A stretch of DNA of 28,632 bases. Source: Priapulus caudatus (lineage: Eukaryota > Priapulida > Priapulimorpha > Priapulimorphida > Priapulidae). The stretch covers positions 38,865 through 67,496 of the forward strand of contig NW_014578722.1 of the NCBI RefSeq assembly GCF_000485595.1. Direction: 5' to 3'. The translations under genes and the position numbers were made by a program. The notes below the pieces were generated by a model. It was not told the origin of the DNA. It was given only the letters and a program-made list of their open reading frames with translations, and did no database searches. Below are positions 28,439-28,632 of this stretch, in pieces. The stretch's first letter is position 1, and every line of letters starts with the position of its first letter.

Positions 28439-28632
28439 CCAGGATGAAATTGAAACAGGGGGAGGGAGAGGAGGGGGGAGGGAAAACTAGGGGGTGTCCG
28501 GGTGGCGTGTTTTTTTACCGTAATGCATAAAATGGCCACCACACCATAGACGGTTTTTGGGTAGCTCCAAGAAACGGTATTGCTAGGGTTAGAATACCGT
28601 TTCAAACCTTGGCTGCAGCTAAACACGTAGTT
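28439..28632. other. G-rich tract and hairpin at window end
   Basis: 28456-28500 has several runs of three or more G (possible quadruplex). AAACGGTATT at 28572-28581 pairs with AATACCGTTT at 28593-28602, and the 11-base loop contains TAGGGTTAG. No gene is visible. Confidence 0.5.

Overview
The window looks like repeat-dominated nuclear DNA of an animal, probably a marine invertebrate. It has one clear spliced protein-coding exon with GT/AG junctions, a TCT/5'TOP-like ribosomal-protein promoter candidate, many TIR elements (hAT-like, TA-flanked MITE, foldback), long GT/GA microsatellites, and a dispersed repeat with the CATCTGAC...GTCAGATG hairpin and GTCC iterations that I associate with marine invertebrate genomes. 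I cannot name the species. There are no operons, tRNA, rRNA or CRISPR.

Layout. 1-660: unique DNA with a CT microsatellite. 662-1391: one partial unit of a tandem repeat of about 820 bp. 1556-3668: a 2.1 kb purine-rich GT/GA microsatellite complex. 3672-7723: a segment (here 'D') followed by about three repeat units, rich in single-base indels. 7729-9190: a foldback element inserted inside a repeat unit. 9196-11225: further units. 11226-13338: a distinct module interrupted by an 1101-bp TIR element (11375-12475) and ending in a 207-bp inverted repeat that stops at a 10-N gap (13339-13348). 13349-17370: a second copy of D plus about three units. 17371-19700: a possible gene 3' end, GA-rich DNA and otherwise unassigned sequence. 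19700-21012: an inverted relative of the 11.2-13.1 kb module, carrying a small MITE and ending at a single N. 21031-22762: a hAT-like MITE with a perfect 8-bp target duplication and a larger TIR element. 22763-25753: promoter, first-exon candidate and first intron of a ribosomal protein gene, with repeats. 25754-25882: coding exon of ribosomal protein eL43 (RPL37A). 25883-28632: downstream intron or flank with a 571-bp hAT-like element (perfect 8-bp TSD), two adjacent AT-rich orphan ORFs, and two overlapping inverted-repeat systems, one with perfect 100-bp arms.

The secure gene content is the RPL37A exon. The rest of that gene (second zinc-binding cysteine pair and C-terminus) is not visible in the 2.7 kb that follow. 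The most surprising signals are three. First, divergence among the cleaner copies of the ~820-bp repeat is dominated by C<->G transversions, a spectrum not seen between the arms of a neighbouring inverted repeat. Second, the foldback element has an interior minisatellite that switches strand at its centre. Third, two compact orphan ORFs sit next to a perfect 100-bp inverted repeat and a telomere-like repeat. Much of the 3.7-7.7 kb stretch shows an indel pattern typical of unpolished long reads, so copy number and ORFs there should be treated with caution.
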